A stretch of DNA of 64,000 nt from CAVTQZ01 sp963737015 (GTDB taxonomy: Bacteria > Actinomycetota > Acidimicrobiia > Acidimicrobiales > UBA8190): NCBI GenBank assembly GCA_963737015.1, contig CAVTQZ010000001.1, forward strand, positions 496,001 to 560,000, written 5' to 3'. The stretch's first letter is position 1; each line of letters starts with the position of its first letter. The position numbers were made by a program, and so were the translations under genes. Below the pieces are notes generated by a model that did not search any database, was not told where the DNA came from, and worked only from the letters and a program-made list of their open reading frames with translations. Of the stretch, positions 45,568-54,296 are shown in pieces.

Positions 45568-46588
45568 TCGAGGCGGCACCGGCCGGGATCACGCGTCGGA
45601 CGGAGCATCTCAGAGCGGAGCTGAGCTCATCGGTCCGCAGTGAGCCGGGCTCCGCCAACGCCACGAGGCAGCCTCCGAAGCCCGCCCCGGTCATCCTCGC
45701 GCCGAAGATCCCATCTGTGTCGGCGAGCTTTCGGGCAAGGTCGTCCATTCTGTCGGTCGACACGTCGAAGTCCTCGGAGAGGCTCAGGTGGCTCTCGTTC
45801 ATGAGACGTCCGGCCTCCTCCCGGTCCGATCGCTCCAACGCCCCCACGAAGCGTCGGACACGCTGGCACTCGGTAACTACGTGACGCGCCCGGCGGCGCA
45901 GGACAGGGTCCGTGATCTGGTCGAGATCAGCTTCATCGATGCAACCCAGAGGACTGGCCGCCAGCGTGGCTGCTTCTTCGCACTCCGATCGTCTAGTTGC
46001 GTAACGAGAGTGGGCCAGAGTGCGCCGCTGCCCCGTATCGACGACGATGAACTCAAAGCCTTCGGGGATCGCCACTTCCCGCCACGTTGGCCCGGAGAAG
46101 TCGATGAGCAATGCACGTCCCTCCGTGGCGGCGCAGGCGACGAGCTGATCCATGAGCCCTGCCGCTACCCCTGTGGCGACTGTTTCGGCGCGCTGACACA
46201 TCTTTGCGAGGGCGAGTGGTCCCCGGACGACCCCGAGAGCGAGTGCGAGCGCGACTTCGAAGGACGCACTCGATGACAGGCCTGCTCCCACGGGCAGCGT
46301 CGTATCGACCGTTCCCGAGCCTCCCTGGCGAGGTCGAACCTCGCCGATGATCGCAGAGACATATCGGGCCCAGGGGGGCTCGAGGGATCGGATCTCGTCG
46401 GGACCCGGATCGAGCCTCACGTCTGCAGGATCGGCTTCGGCCGAGGAACGGAGGAAGATGCGGCGGGAGTCGTCCGGTTCGAAGACCACCTTCGTGCCGA
46501 GGTCGATCGCCATAGGCAGGGCCAGCCCGGCGTTGTAGTCGGTGTGATCGCCGATGATGTTCACGCGACCAGGTGCGTACGCCGTCAC
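45551..46588 (-). CDS. galK: galactokinase
   Basis: 345 residues of the GHMP kinase family; phosphorylates galactose at C1 in the Leloir pathway. The galactokinase signature GRVNIIGDHTDYNAG is at the N-terminus (usually GRVNLIGEHTDYN), the ATP loop LPVGAGLSSSASFEVALAL near 100, and MTGAGFGGCLVAL near 300. It is shorter than the E. coli enzyme (382) but in range for the family. The GTG at 46588 (VTAYAPGRV) begins right at the conserved core; the much longer open frame upstream is antisense to the next gene. No galT or galE is nearby, so another sugar substrate is possible. Confidence 0.9.
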   Translation of the reverse strand: MTAYAPGRVNIIGDHTDYNAGLALPMAIDLGTKVVFEPDDSRRIFLRSSAEADPADVRLDPGPDEIRSLEPPWARYVSAIIGEVRPRQGGSGTVDTTLPVGAGLSSSASFEVALALALGVVRGPLALAKMCQRAETVATGVAAGLMDQLVACAATEGRALLIDFSGPTWREVAIPEGFEFIVVDTGQRRTLAHSRYATRRSECEEAATLAASPLGCIDEADLDQITDPVLRRRARHVVTECQRVRRFVGALERSDREEAGRLMNESHLSLSEDFDVSTDRMDDLARKLADTDGIFGARMTGAGFGGCLVALAEPGSLRTDELSSALRCSVRRVIPAGAASIRLPC

Positions 46589-46729
46589 GGTGACCCGGGG
46601 TGAGCCCTCTCCCTGACGATCGTGGCGCTGTGACAAGGCCTCCGAGCATTGCACCGGCAACGGTTTGACCCGGGTCCCGTAGCCAGACAACCATCCTGCG
46701 ATGCGTTCGACAGAACTGAAGGGCTCGTC

Positions 46730-47875
46730 GTGAGCGGTCCCCTCGAGTCGGTGAAGGTGATCGAGCTCGCCGGCATAGGACCGGGCCCCTATACGTGCAT
46801 GTTGCTCGCCGACGCCGGGGCTGACGTGATCCGGATCGATCGTCCCACCGGCACGCGTGCTTCTCCTTCCGACGGCCCGCACTGGGACATCTTGAACAGG
46901 AGCCGGCGCTCTGCGGCGGTGAACCTGCAGAATCCCGAAGGCGTGGCCCTCGTCCTCGATCTCGTCCGCGATGCCGACGCACTGGTCGAGGGGTGGCGGC
47001 CGGGTGTCGCCGAGCGGCTCGGCGTCGGGCCCGACGACTGCTCGGAGCGAAACCCGCGACTCGTCTACGGCCGCATGACCGGCTGGGGCCAAGATGGTCC
47101 TCTCGCCAAGACCGCCGGACACGACATCGACTACATCGCGCTCTCCGGAGCGCTTTGGTCGGTCGGACGTGCAGAGGACCGTCCCGTTCCTCCGCTCAAC
47201 CTCGTAGGAGACTTCGGCGGGGGAGGCATGCTCCTTGCATTCGGGCTCGTCTGCGCGATCTTGGAAGCGAGAAAGAGTGGCAAGGGACAGGTGGTCGACG
47301 CCGCGATGGTCGATGGCGCGGCGTCGCTCATGACGATGACCTTCGCGTTCCATCAGCTCGGCTGGTGGCAGGAGCAACGCGGGGTGAACATCCTCGACAC
47401 CGGTGCGCACTTCTACGAGGTGTACGAGACCAAGGACGCAAAGTGGTTCGCCATCGGGGCGATCGAGGCCCAGTTCTATGCCGAGTTGTTGAAGGTCGTG
47501 GGTCTCGACGGGGAGGACCTCCCCGCGCAGATGGACCGCGGCAGCTGGCCCGAGATGAAAGAGCGCTTCGCCGCGGTGTTCCGCACGAAGACCCGCGACG
47601 AATGGGCGGAGCTCTTCGCCGGGACCGACGCGTGCGGCGCTCCGGTCCTCTCGCCCTGGGAGGCCCACCACCATCCGCACAACGCAGCGAGAGATACCTT
47701 CGTCGAGGTGGCAGGGGTCGTACAGCCCGGCCCCGTCCCGCGCTTCAGCAGGACGGAGGCTGGAATCAGCAGGCCCCCTCCGGTCGCCGGTCAGGACACC
47801 GAGGAGGTTCTGAGCGCGTGGGGCATCGACGGAGATCGGGTCAAGCGCCTTCGTGAAGCGGGTGCTATCGACTGA
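46730..47875 (+). CDS. class III CoA-transferase family protein (AMACR-like)
   Basis: 381 residues of the CaiB/BaiF family. The start VSGPLESVKVIELAGIGPGPYTCMLLADAGADVIRIDRP is typical of alpha-methylacyl-CoA racemase, as are GHDIDYIALSGALWSVG (catalytic His) and LNLVGDFGGGGMLLAFGL (catalytic Asp) and the following EVYETKDAKWFAIGAIE. AMACR inverts 2-methylacyl-CoA esters during branched-chain or sterol side-chain breakdown. GAAGGG precedes the GTG at 46730. The neighbouring galK is divergent and unrelated. A different acyl-CoA substrate cannot be excluded. Confidence 0.9.
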   Translation: MSGPLESVKVIELAGIGPGPYTCMLLADAGADVIRIDRPTGTRASPSDGPHWDILNRSRRSAAVNLQNPEGVALVLDLVRDADALVEGWRPGVAERLGVGPDDCSERNPRLVYGRMTGWGQDGPLAKTAGHDIDYIALSGALWSVGRAEDRPVPPLNLVGDFGGGGMLLAFGLVCAILEARKSGKGQVVDAAMVDGAASLMTMTFAFHQLGWWQEQRGVNILDTGAHFYEVYETKDAKWFAIGAIEAQFYAELLKVVGLDGEDLPAQMDRGSWPEMKERFAAVFRTKTRDEWAELFAGTDACGAPVLSPWEAHHHPHNAARDTFVEVAGVVQPGPVPRFSRTEAGISRPPPVAGQDTEEVLSAWGIDGDRVKRLREAGAID

Positions 47876-47896
47876 AGCGGCGCCGGGAGTCCTGCT

Positions 47897-49691
47897 CTAA
47901 CCGAGCAACACAGCGCGTTGCGGGCCGAGCGGCAGGCACAGTCCTGACCCGAAGACGCGGTCGAGCTGCTCGGGCGGAACCGGGCGCGAGAAGTAGTAAC
48001 CCTGCCCGAGCTCGCAATTGCAGTCGATGACCGCGAGACGCTCTTCTTCGGTCTCGATGCCCTCTGCGATCGTCACCAGTTGCAGCTCCCTGGACAGACG
48101 CACGATGCTCGCAGTGAGCACGCGCATCCTCGAGTCGCCGGGAAGACCCGAGACGAAGGACCGGTCGATCTTCAAGATGTCGACCGGCAGCTCGCGCAAC
48201 CGGCTGAGTGAGGAATAGCCGGTGCCGAAGTCGTCGAGCGCCACCGGGGTGCCGATCTCGCGAAGCTCCGCCAAGCAGGCATCGGCACGCGACTGCGCTG
48301 CGATCACGGCGTTCTCGGTTATCTCGAGGACCAGTTGGCACGGATTCAGCTGCCACTCGGAAAGGTTGCGCGCGACGAAAGGTGCAAGCCCTTCCCAGGC
48401 CAGTTGACTGCTCGCGAGGTTCACATTCACGCGCAGTGTGTCGGCATGCTCGAAGCCCCGTTGCCAGCGCGACAGCTGCCTGCAGCTCTCCTCGAGCACC
48501 CAGTTGCCGAGGGCCGTCATGATCCCCGCCCTCTCGGCGATCGGGAGGAAGACCGCGGGGCTGAGCAGGCCCTTCTCCGGGTGGCGCCATCGCACGAGGG
48601 ACTCGAGGCCCCACATCCGCCCGTCGTGCAGGTCGACGATCGGCTGGTACATGCATGCCAGCTCCCCCTGGCCGATCCCCTCGCGCAGCTCCGCTTCGAG
48701 CTCTATGCGCTCGACCAGCTCCTCGTGCATCGCCGGCGCGAAGACGCAGTACCGGCCTGGTCGGTCGGCCTTGGCGCGGTACATCGCCAGGTCCGCGTCC
48801 CTGAGCAAGAGCTCCGGCGCCTCGTCCGGCCGGGGCCCGATCGCGATCCCGATGCTCACTCGGATGCTCACGTGCCTTCCGGACACCTCGAATGCAGGCT
48901 CGAGTGCCTCGAGGATCCGCTCGGCCACCGCGTAGGCGAACTCGATCCCTTCGAGATCGTCGATGAGCACGGCGAACTCGTCACCACCGAGGCGAGCCAC
49001 GGTGTCGACCGAGCGCGTGGCGGCGGAGAGCCTCTCGGCCACCGCCCTCAACAGCGCGTCGCCGGCGGAGTGGCCCAGGGTGTCGTTCACGACCTTGAAG
49101 CCGTCCATGTCCATGAACAACACGGCCATGGTCGCGTTGCGACGCAACGCTCGTCTCACCGAGCGTTCGAGCCGGTCGAGGAGGAGCGCCCTGTTCGGAA
49201 GGCGCGTGAGCGGATCGCGCAGAGCCTCTCTCGCTCTCTTGTCACTCTCCCGTCGCAGCGATCGCTCCGCCGACAGAGCGTCCACCGAGCGGAGGCTCAG
49301 CGAGAGGATGCGACCGAGCGCGGCGGATGATCGTCTGCTCCTCGGGGTCGAAGGAGTCCCCCGAGCGCGCCAGGACGATGTGCCCGCCTTGGCCCACCGG
49401 TGCACTGAAACAGTGGCACTCGCCGAGTCCGGGCACCGGAAGCCAGTCGATGGCGCCGTCCGTCGCGGACACGAGCTCTCGTTCGGGCACGGTACGGGCT
49501 CCGAAACCGACCGTGTCGGCGACCTTCCCGTCGAGGACGATCGCGCCCACCTCTGCGTCGAGCACCTCGGCCGCCCGCTCCATCCCGACGCGAAGTGTCC
49601 TGCGCCGGTCGGGAACCCCGTCGGGGGCCGGAGCCAGCTCTGCGAGGTAGCGCACCAATTGCTGAAGCGCCCAGCTGCCGCTGGTGACCAT
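47897..49691 (-). CDS. GAF-like - GGDEF - EAL signalling protein (one +1 frameshift)
   Basis: From ATG 49691 the first ~125 residues have a GAF-like pattern (MERAAEVLDAEVGAIVLDGK, then HIVLARSGDSFDPEEQTII). The frame then breaks; removing one extra base near 49322 joins it to the helix LGRILSLSLRSVDALSAERSL and the GGDEF domain (DPLTRLPNRALLLDRL, ARLGGDEFAVLIDDLEG). The EAL domain follows: YQPIVDLHDGRMWGLESLVRW has ESL instead of EAL, then LEITENAVI, DDFGTGYSSLSRLRELPVDILKIDRSFV and AEGIETEEE. Repaired length is 597. Both catalytic halves look usable, so it can make and/or hydrolyse cyclic di-GMP. It lies just after the FIST gene and may be its output. Confidence 0.85.
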
Positions 49692-49722
49692 GGTGAGGTG
49701 TCGCCCCGCCCTCGAGGCTCGT

Positions 49723-50907
49723 CTACGCCAATGCCAGCACGACGAGTGTCTGGTTGTGGAACCCGTTCACACCTTCGGTCCGGGCGAACTCCCCGTAGGT
49801 GTAGAAGCCGGCGAGCGGGGCGCCGAACGAGTTCGCCGAGAGGCGCACGACCTCCTGGCCGAGTCCCTCGTCTCCGAGGATGCCTCTGCGCGCGATGCAG
49901 TCGAAGGCAAGGAAGCCGACAGGGGCGGAACCGCCGAGTTGCCTCAGGGCGTCCCTGCACGCTTGGTCCGTGGCGCTGAGCACAGATTCGATGTCGCCCT
50001 CCATCAGATAAGCGAGGCCGCCCTCAGGGACCTCTGCGATGCAAACGAGCTCTCGCTGCTCGAAGTCAGCCTCGGCCACGAAACGGATCGCCTCGCCGTT
50101 TCGTTTCTCGAGCCCGAGAGGATGTGTCTGCGCGAAGTGCGTGAACGCGGCGCGGTCGCTGTGGACCTCGGGGGGTGGTGAGAGCCGTTCGAGGTACGCG
50201 TCGAGCGCGGGGCGGTCGTCGAGAGACTGCACGCGGGTGCCCGACACACGCGTCACGACCATCGGCTCGCCGACCTTTCGCCAACCGTGGCGCACACCGA
50301 TTCCCATGGGTGCGTCGGAACCGAGCGCGACGGCGACGACGGCGTCGGTCAGGACCTCCCGGTGGTGGATCTGGCGCGTCCGCTTCATTCGCAGGTCGTC
50401 CCCGGCGCATCCACCGACGAGGGGAACTGCCGCACCGGCCACCGCGTATGCGCCGCGCACCACTTCCTGCTGGTCGCCCGCGAGCCCGTCTGTGAGGAGG
50501 AGCAGCACCTGGTGCTCGCCCTCACAACCCGAGAGCGCAACCTCGGCTACGCGGGCACCTGCGCCGCGCAGGTCCGAGGCGGCGTCTTTGACCGCGGCGG
50601 TGGCGACCGAGAAGCCCTCACCCCCGAGGGCGAAGACGACGAGCCCTGTCGAGCCCGCGGAGGTCGACGTGATCTCACCGGCGGTCGTGCATCCCACCAC
50701 CGGCACGTCCGGGGCGGTGGTCGCGATCCCGCTCACGAGATCGTCGAGATCGTGGTCGTCGGAGGCGAAGACCACGATGGCCTTCGGCGAGCGCCCGGCG
50801 CAGGCCGCACCGGCCGCCTCCATGCCGGCTGCGAACGAACCGCTGATCGACGAGGAGCCGGCGCCCGCCCAGCGGCGGGGTCCGGGCCCGGGAGAGATTT
50901 GGGGCAT
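49723..50907 (-). CDS. FIST-domain sensor protein
   Basis: 394 residues with FIST N and C domains: the N-part IVVFASDDHDLDDLVSGI, VPVVGCTTAGEITSTSAGSTGLVVF and LPLLLTDGL-like VLLLLTDGLAGDQQEVVRGAY, followed by VPLVGGCAGDDLRM. The C-part ends LGGSAPVGFLAFDCIARRGILGDEGLGQEV and GAPLAGFYTYGEFA. FIST proteins bind small ligands, and some (NosP) bind heme and sense nitric oxide; they usually sit beside cyclic-di-GMP enzymes or histidine kinases. Here the next gene, 31 bp downstream, is a GAF-GGDEF-EAL protein. The ligand and heme binding cannot be read from sequence alone. Confidence 0.88.
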   Translation of the reverse strand: MPQISPGPGPRRWAGAGSSSISGSFAAGMEAAGAACAGRSPKAIVVFASDDHDLDDLVSGIATTAPDVPVVGCTTAGEITSTSAGSTGLVVFALGGEGFSVATAAVKDAASDLRGAGARVAEVALSGCEGEHQVLLLLTDGLAGDQQEVVRGAYAVAGAAVPLVGGCAGDDLRMKRTRQIHHREVLTDAVVAVALGSDAPMGIGVRHGWRKVGEPMVVTRVSGTRVQSLDDRPALDAYLERLSPPPEVHSDRAAFTHFAQTHPLGLEKRNGEAIRFVAEADFEQRELVCIAEVPEGGLAYLMEGDIESVLSATDQACRDALRQLGGSAPVGFLAFDCIARRGILGDEGLGQEVVRLSANSFGAPLAGFYTYGEFARTEGVNGFHNQTLVVLALA

Positions 50908-51005
50908 ACCGACAGTTATCGGCGCGCGCTGCCTCCGGACTTGACGGATACGGGCATCGGTTTCGGACCCCTCGTCAGAAGTCCGTCTCCGGATCCTCAG
51001 ATTTT

Positions 51006-51027
51006 CCTCAGAGGTTCCTCAGAGGTT
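51006..51027 (+). repeat. 11-bp tandem repeat at the RAM gene stop
   Basis: CCTCAGAGGTT occurs twice in direct succession (51006-51016 and 51017-51027). The second copy contains the stop codon of the minus-strand RAM-domain gene. It may be a small duplication. Confidence 0.85.
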
Positions 51028-51255
51028 CACTACCGGGCAGGTCACGGTGCGTGTGATGCCCTCTATGAGCTGGATCTGGCTCACCACCATGCGGCCGAGC
51101 TCGTCGACCGAGGCCGCCTCGGCACGCACGATGACGTCGTAGGGGCCGGTCACATCCTCGGCGGAGACGACACCTGAGATGCCGCCGACCTGCTGGGCCA
51201 CGTTGGCGGCTTTTCCGACCTCGGTCTGGATCAACACGTAAGCGTTGACCGCCAT
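51019..51255 (-). CDS. stand-alone RAM (Lrp/AsnC ligand-binding) domain protein
   Basis: 78 residues forming only the C-terminal RAM domain of Lrp/AsnC regulators: AYVLIQTEVGKAANVAQQV, then VVSAEDVTGPYDVIVRAEAASVDELGRMVVSQIQLIEGITRTVTCPVV. The DNA-binding helix-turn-helix is absent. Such small proteins bind amino acids and can pair with full-length Lrp proteins. GGAGAGGAGG precedes the ATG. No partner regulator is nearby. Confidence 0.88.
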   Translation of the reverse strand: MAVNAYVLIQTEVGKAANVAQQVGGISGVVSAEDVTGPYDVIVRAEAASVDELGRMVVSQIQLIEGITRTVTCPVVNL

Positions 51256-51330
51256 GGTGCCTCCTCTCCTCCCCGGATCCTTCCTCCGGGAGCAACGTGC
51301 CCCTGTTGTACCAGTAGCCCTCGCCGGCGG

Positions 51331-53139
51331 TCAGTCGAGACGATGCTCGAGCGCGTCCACCTGAGCGGCGAGCACCGACGGGAGCCTGTCACCGAACTTG
51401 GCGTAGTGCTCGCGTATGAGAGGGACTTCCGCCTTCCACTCAGCTTCGTCGACGTTCAAGAGCTCTCGCATCTGCCCCTCGGTGACCTCGACACCATCTA
51501 TGTCTATGGCGCGCTCCGCGGGCACGCGACCCGCAGGCGTGTCGACCGCCTCACCTCTACCGGCCGTGCGGGCGAAGATCCACGCGAGCACCCGCGAGTT
51601 CTCGCCGTAACCGGGCCACAGGAATTTTCCGTCCGTGCCCTTGCGGAACCAGTTGACGAGGTACAGGCGCGGCAGCTTGGAGCTGTCGGTCGCCTTCCCG
51701 ATCGTGAGCCAGTGCGCGAAGTAATCGGCCATGTTGTAGCCGCAGAACGGAAGCATGGCGAAGGGGTCGCGGCGCAGCGTCCCGACCTTTCCGGTTGCCG
51801 CGGCGGTCGTCTCCGACGCCATGATCGAACCGAGGAACACTCCGTGCTCCCAGTCATAGGCCTCGGTCACCAGCGGCACGACGGACGCGCGCCGACCGCC
51901 GAACATGACCGCCGAGATCGGGACGCCCGAAGGGTCCTCCCACTCCGGCGCGCACGCGGGGTTCTGTGCGGCGGGGACCGTGAACCTGGCGTTCGGGTGC
52001 GCTGCCGTCGTCTCGCTGGCGGGCGTCCAGTCCTGGCCCTTCCAGTCGGTGAGGTGCGGCGGCGTCTGCTTCCCCATCCCCTCCCACCAGACGTCGAGCT
52101 CGTCGGTGAGCGCCGTGTTGGTGAAGATGCAATTCGAGTGCAGCGTCTTCATCGCATTCGGGTTCGTCTCGGTGCTCGTGCCGGGGGCGACGCCGAAGAA
52201 ACCTGCCTCCGGGTTGATGGCGTAGAGGCGACCGTCGTCGCCGAACTTCATCCAGCAGATGTCGTCGCCGATGGTCTGGACCTTCCAGCCCGAGATGGTG
52301 GGGACGAGCATCGCGAGGTTCGTCTTGCCGCAAGCCGAGGGGAACGCTCCCGCGACATAACGCACGTCGCCTTCGGGCGAGGTGAGCTTCAGGATCAACA
52401 TGTGCTCTGCGAGCCACAGGTCGTCGCGCGCCATGACCGACGCGATGCGAAGCGCCAGACACTTCTTCCCGAGCAGAGCGTTGCCGCCGTAGCCCGAGCC
52501 GTAGGACCAGATCTCGCGGGTCTCGGGGAAGTGGACGATGTACTTGTTGTCCGGGTCGCAGGGCCACGGGACGTCTTTCTGCCCGGGCTCGAGCGGAACA
52601 CCCACGGAATGCAGGCACGGGACGAAGAATCCGTCCTCGCCGAGGACCTCGAGGGCCCTGTCTCCCATCCTCGTCATGATCCGCATGGAGACCGCCACGT
52701 ACGGCGAATCGGTGATCTCGACGCCGATCTGGGAGAGAGGGGAGCCGAGGGGACCCATGGAGAAGGGCACCACGTACATCGTGCGCCCCTTCATCGACCC
52801 TCTGAACAGCTCGGACAGCGTGGCCCTCATCTCGTCGGGGTCACGCCAGTTGTTCGTCGGGCCGGCGTCGCCCTCCTTGGCGCAACAGATGAAGGTGCGG
52901 TCCTCGACCCGCGCGACGTCGCTGGCATCCGACCGCGCCCAGTAGCTGCCGGGTCGCTTCGCGTCAGCGAGACGCGTGAACGTGCCGGCGTCGACCAGCA
53001 TCTGGCAGAGGCGGTCGTACTCGTCGGACGAGCCGTCGCACCACTCGACCTTCTCTGGAGTCGTGAGCGCCGCCACCTCGTCGACCCATTCGAGGAGCCG
53101 TCGGTTCTTGGTTGGGGGTCGTTGTCCGGTAGAGGGCAT
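51331..53139 (-). CDS. pckG: phosphoenolpyruvate carboxykinase (GTP)
   Basis: 602 residues from ATG 53139 (MPSTGQRPPTKNRRLLEWVDEVAAL). It interconverts oxaloacetate and phosphoenolpyruvate with GTP. The GTP-class motifs are clear: DAGPTNNWRDPDEMR, GRTMYVVPFSMGPLGSPL, REIWSYGSGYGGNALLGKK, the P-loop GAFPSACGKTNLAMLVP, GDDICWMKFGDDGRLYAINPE, GVPISAVMFGGRR and NWFRKGTDGKFLWPGYGENSRVL. A start at 53214 would add 25 untypical residues and leave 5 bp to the divergent thiL; starting at 53139 leaves 80 bp. GGAGGT lies about 12 nt upstream. It links the TCA cycle (kgd is upstream in the window) to gluconeogenesis. Confidence 0.95.
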   Translation of the reverse strand: MPSTGQRPPTKNRRLLEWVDEVAALTTPEKVEWCDGSSDEYDRLCQMLVDAGTFTRLADAKRPGSYWARSDASDVARVEDRTFICCAKEGDAGPTNNWRDPDEMRATLSELFRGSMKGRTMYVVPFSMGPLGSPLSQIGVEITDSPYVAVSMRIMTRMGDRALEVLGEDGFFVPCLHSVGVPLEPGQKDVPWPCDPDNKYIVHFPETREIWSYGSGYGGNALLGKKCLALRIASVMARDDLWLAEHMLILKLTSPEGDVRYVAGAFPSACGKTNLAMLVPTISGWKVQTIGDDICWMKFGDDGRLYAINPEAGFFGVAPGTSTETNPNAMKTLHSNCIFTNTALTDELDVWWEGMGKQTPPHLTDWKGQDWTPASETTAAHPNARFTVPAAQNPACAPEWEDPSGVPISAVMFGGRRASVVPLVTEAYDWEHGVFLGSIMASETTAAATGKVGTLRRDPFAMLPFCGYNMADYFAHWLTIGKATDSSKLPRLYLVNWFRKGTDGKFLWPGYGENSRVLAWIFARTAGRGEAVDTPAGRVPAERAIDIDGVEVTEGQMRELLNVDEAEWKAEVPLIREHYAKFGDRLPSVLAAQVDALEHRLD

Positions 53140-53219
53140 GGGGTGGGGGAGACCTCCGTGCGTTCGCCACCTTCGCCGCGCCCGATCGACGGCGGGGACC
53201 TCAATGGTAGGCATTTGAC

Positions 53220-54272
53220 GTGCCTATACCCAAGTTGAGCGGCACTCAGAGTGACCGGGAGGAAGCCGGCAAAGGCGAGTTCGCAGCCATCGAGATGATC
53301 CGGCAGGTTCTCGGGGAGGCGGCGAGAAAGGGCGGCGTCGGCGGCGCGCCCATGTCACCGCTTGCCGGCGAGGTCTGGATAGGAGACGACTCCGCCGTGT
53401 TGGAGCAGGACGGTGATCGTCTCCTTCTCACCTCCGACCTCACCGTGGCCGGCGTTCACGCGGACCTCGACTTGCTCGGGCTCACCGACGTCGGCTGGCG
53501 CGCCCTGGTCTGCGCCCTCAGCGACATCGCCGCGATGGGAGGAGCGCCCGCGCACGCGGTCGTGGGGGTGGCAGCGCCGAGGGGCACGGACCTGCGCTCG
53601 CTGTACGAGGGGATCGCGGCGGCGGCGACCGAGCACCGCTGTCCGGTCGTCGGTGGAGACCTTTCCTCGGCGGGACAGCTCGTCGTCGCGGCGACGGTCG
53701 CGGGGCGCGTCCCCGAGGGCCGCTCGGCGGTGTTGCGGTCGGGAGCAGTGCCGGGCGACACCCTCTTCGTCACCGCGCCGCTCGGCTCTTCTGCTGCCGG
53801 GCTCAGGGCACTTCGCGAAGCAGCAGGGACGCAGGCGGGGAAGGAGGCGAGGAGCGAAGGGTCCGTTCGCACCGGTCCACTTCGCGATTCGCCTCTCGTG
53901 AAGGCCCACCTGCGACCGAGAGCGCGCATCGCGGCAGGGCAGGCCGCGGGGAGGGGAGGTGCGACCGCGATGATCGACGTCTCCGACGGGTTCGCCGCCG
54001 ACCTCTGGCACCTGGCCGATGCCTCGGGCGTCGGCTTCGAGCTCGAACGTGTACCGGTGGCCGAAGGTGCGAGCGCCGAGGACGCGCTCGGAGGCGGGGA
54101 GGACTACGAGCTGGTCATCGCCACCGCCGAACCCGAGCGCCTGGTCGCAACCTTCGTCACCTCGGGCTTGCCACCGCCACTCGAGATCGGGGTTTGCACA
54201 GCCGAATCCGGGCGCCGGATGTTCGGGGGCGCCCGCCTCGAACCCGTGGGTTACGAACACCCGATGCTCTGA
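53220..54272 (+). CDS. thiL: thiamine-monophosphate kinase
   Basis: 350 residues of the AIR-synthetase-like kinase fold. ThiL phosphorylates thiamine monophosphate to the active diphosphate used by Kgd and other enzymes. Signature parts: WIGDDSAVLEQDGDRLLLTSDLTVAGVHADLDLLGLTDVGWRALVCALSDIAAMGG, VVGGDLSSAGQLVVAATVAG, AMIDVSDGFAADLWHLADASGVGFELE and LGGGEDYELVIATAE. An unusual poly-charged insert (REAAGTQAGKEARSEGSVRTG) follows about residue 200. The GTG start at 53220 is close to a TAGGCA stretch but no clear promoter. It is divergent from pckG. Confidence 0.93.
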   Translation: MPIPKLSGTQSDREEAGKGEFAAIEMIRQVLGEAARKGGVGGAPMSPLAGEVWIGDDSAVLEQDGDRLLLTSDLTVAGVHADLDLLGLTDVGWRALVCALSDIAAMGGAPAHAVVGVAAPRGTDLRSLYEGIAAAATEHRCPVVGGDLSSAGQLVVAATVAGRVPEGRSAVLRSGAVPGDTLFVTAPLGSSAAGLRALREAAGTQAGKEARSEGSVRTGPLRDSPLVKAHLRPRARIAAGQAAGRGGATAMIDVSDGFAADLWHLADASGVGFELERVPVAEGASAEDALGGGEDYELVIATAEPERLVATFVTSGLPPPLEIGVCTAESGRRMFGGARLEPVGYEHPML

Positions 54273-54284
54273 TCGCGGGCGACA

Positions 54285-54290
54285 TAGCCT
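54285..54290 (+). promoter_or_regulatory. -10-like TAGCCT before the sensor kinase gene
   Basis: TAGCCT ends 6 nt before the GTG at 54297, 13 bp after the thiL stop. It suggests the two-component operon has its own leaderless promoter. Confidence 0.45.
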
Positions 54291-54296
54291 TGTCAG

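Noticed and set aside
46589..47680. Long N-terminal extension of galactokinase
   Set aside because: The region is antisense to the AMACR-like gene; the GHMP kinase core begins at 46588.
51343..53238. 631-codon open frame antisense to pckG
   Set aside because: High-GC shadow: the opposite strand carries a complete PEP carboxykinase with all motifs, and this frame has no family features and a skewed Arg/Gly/Val composition.
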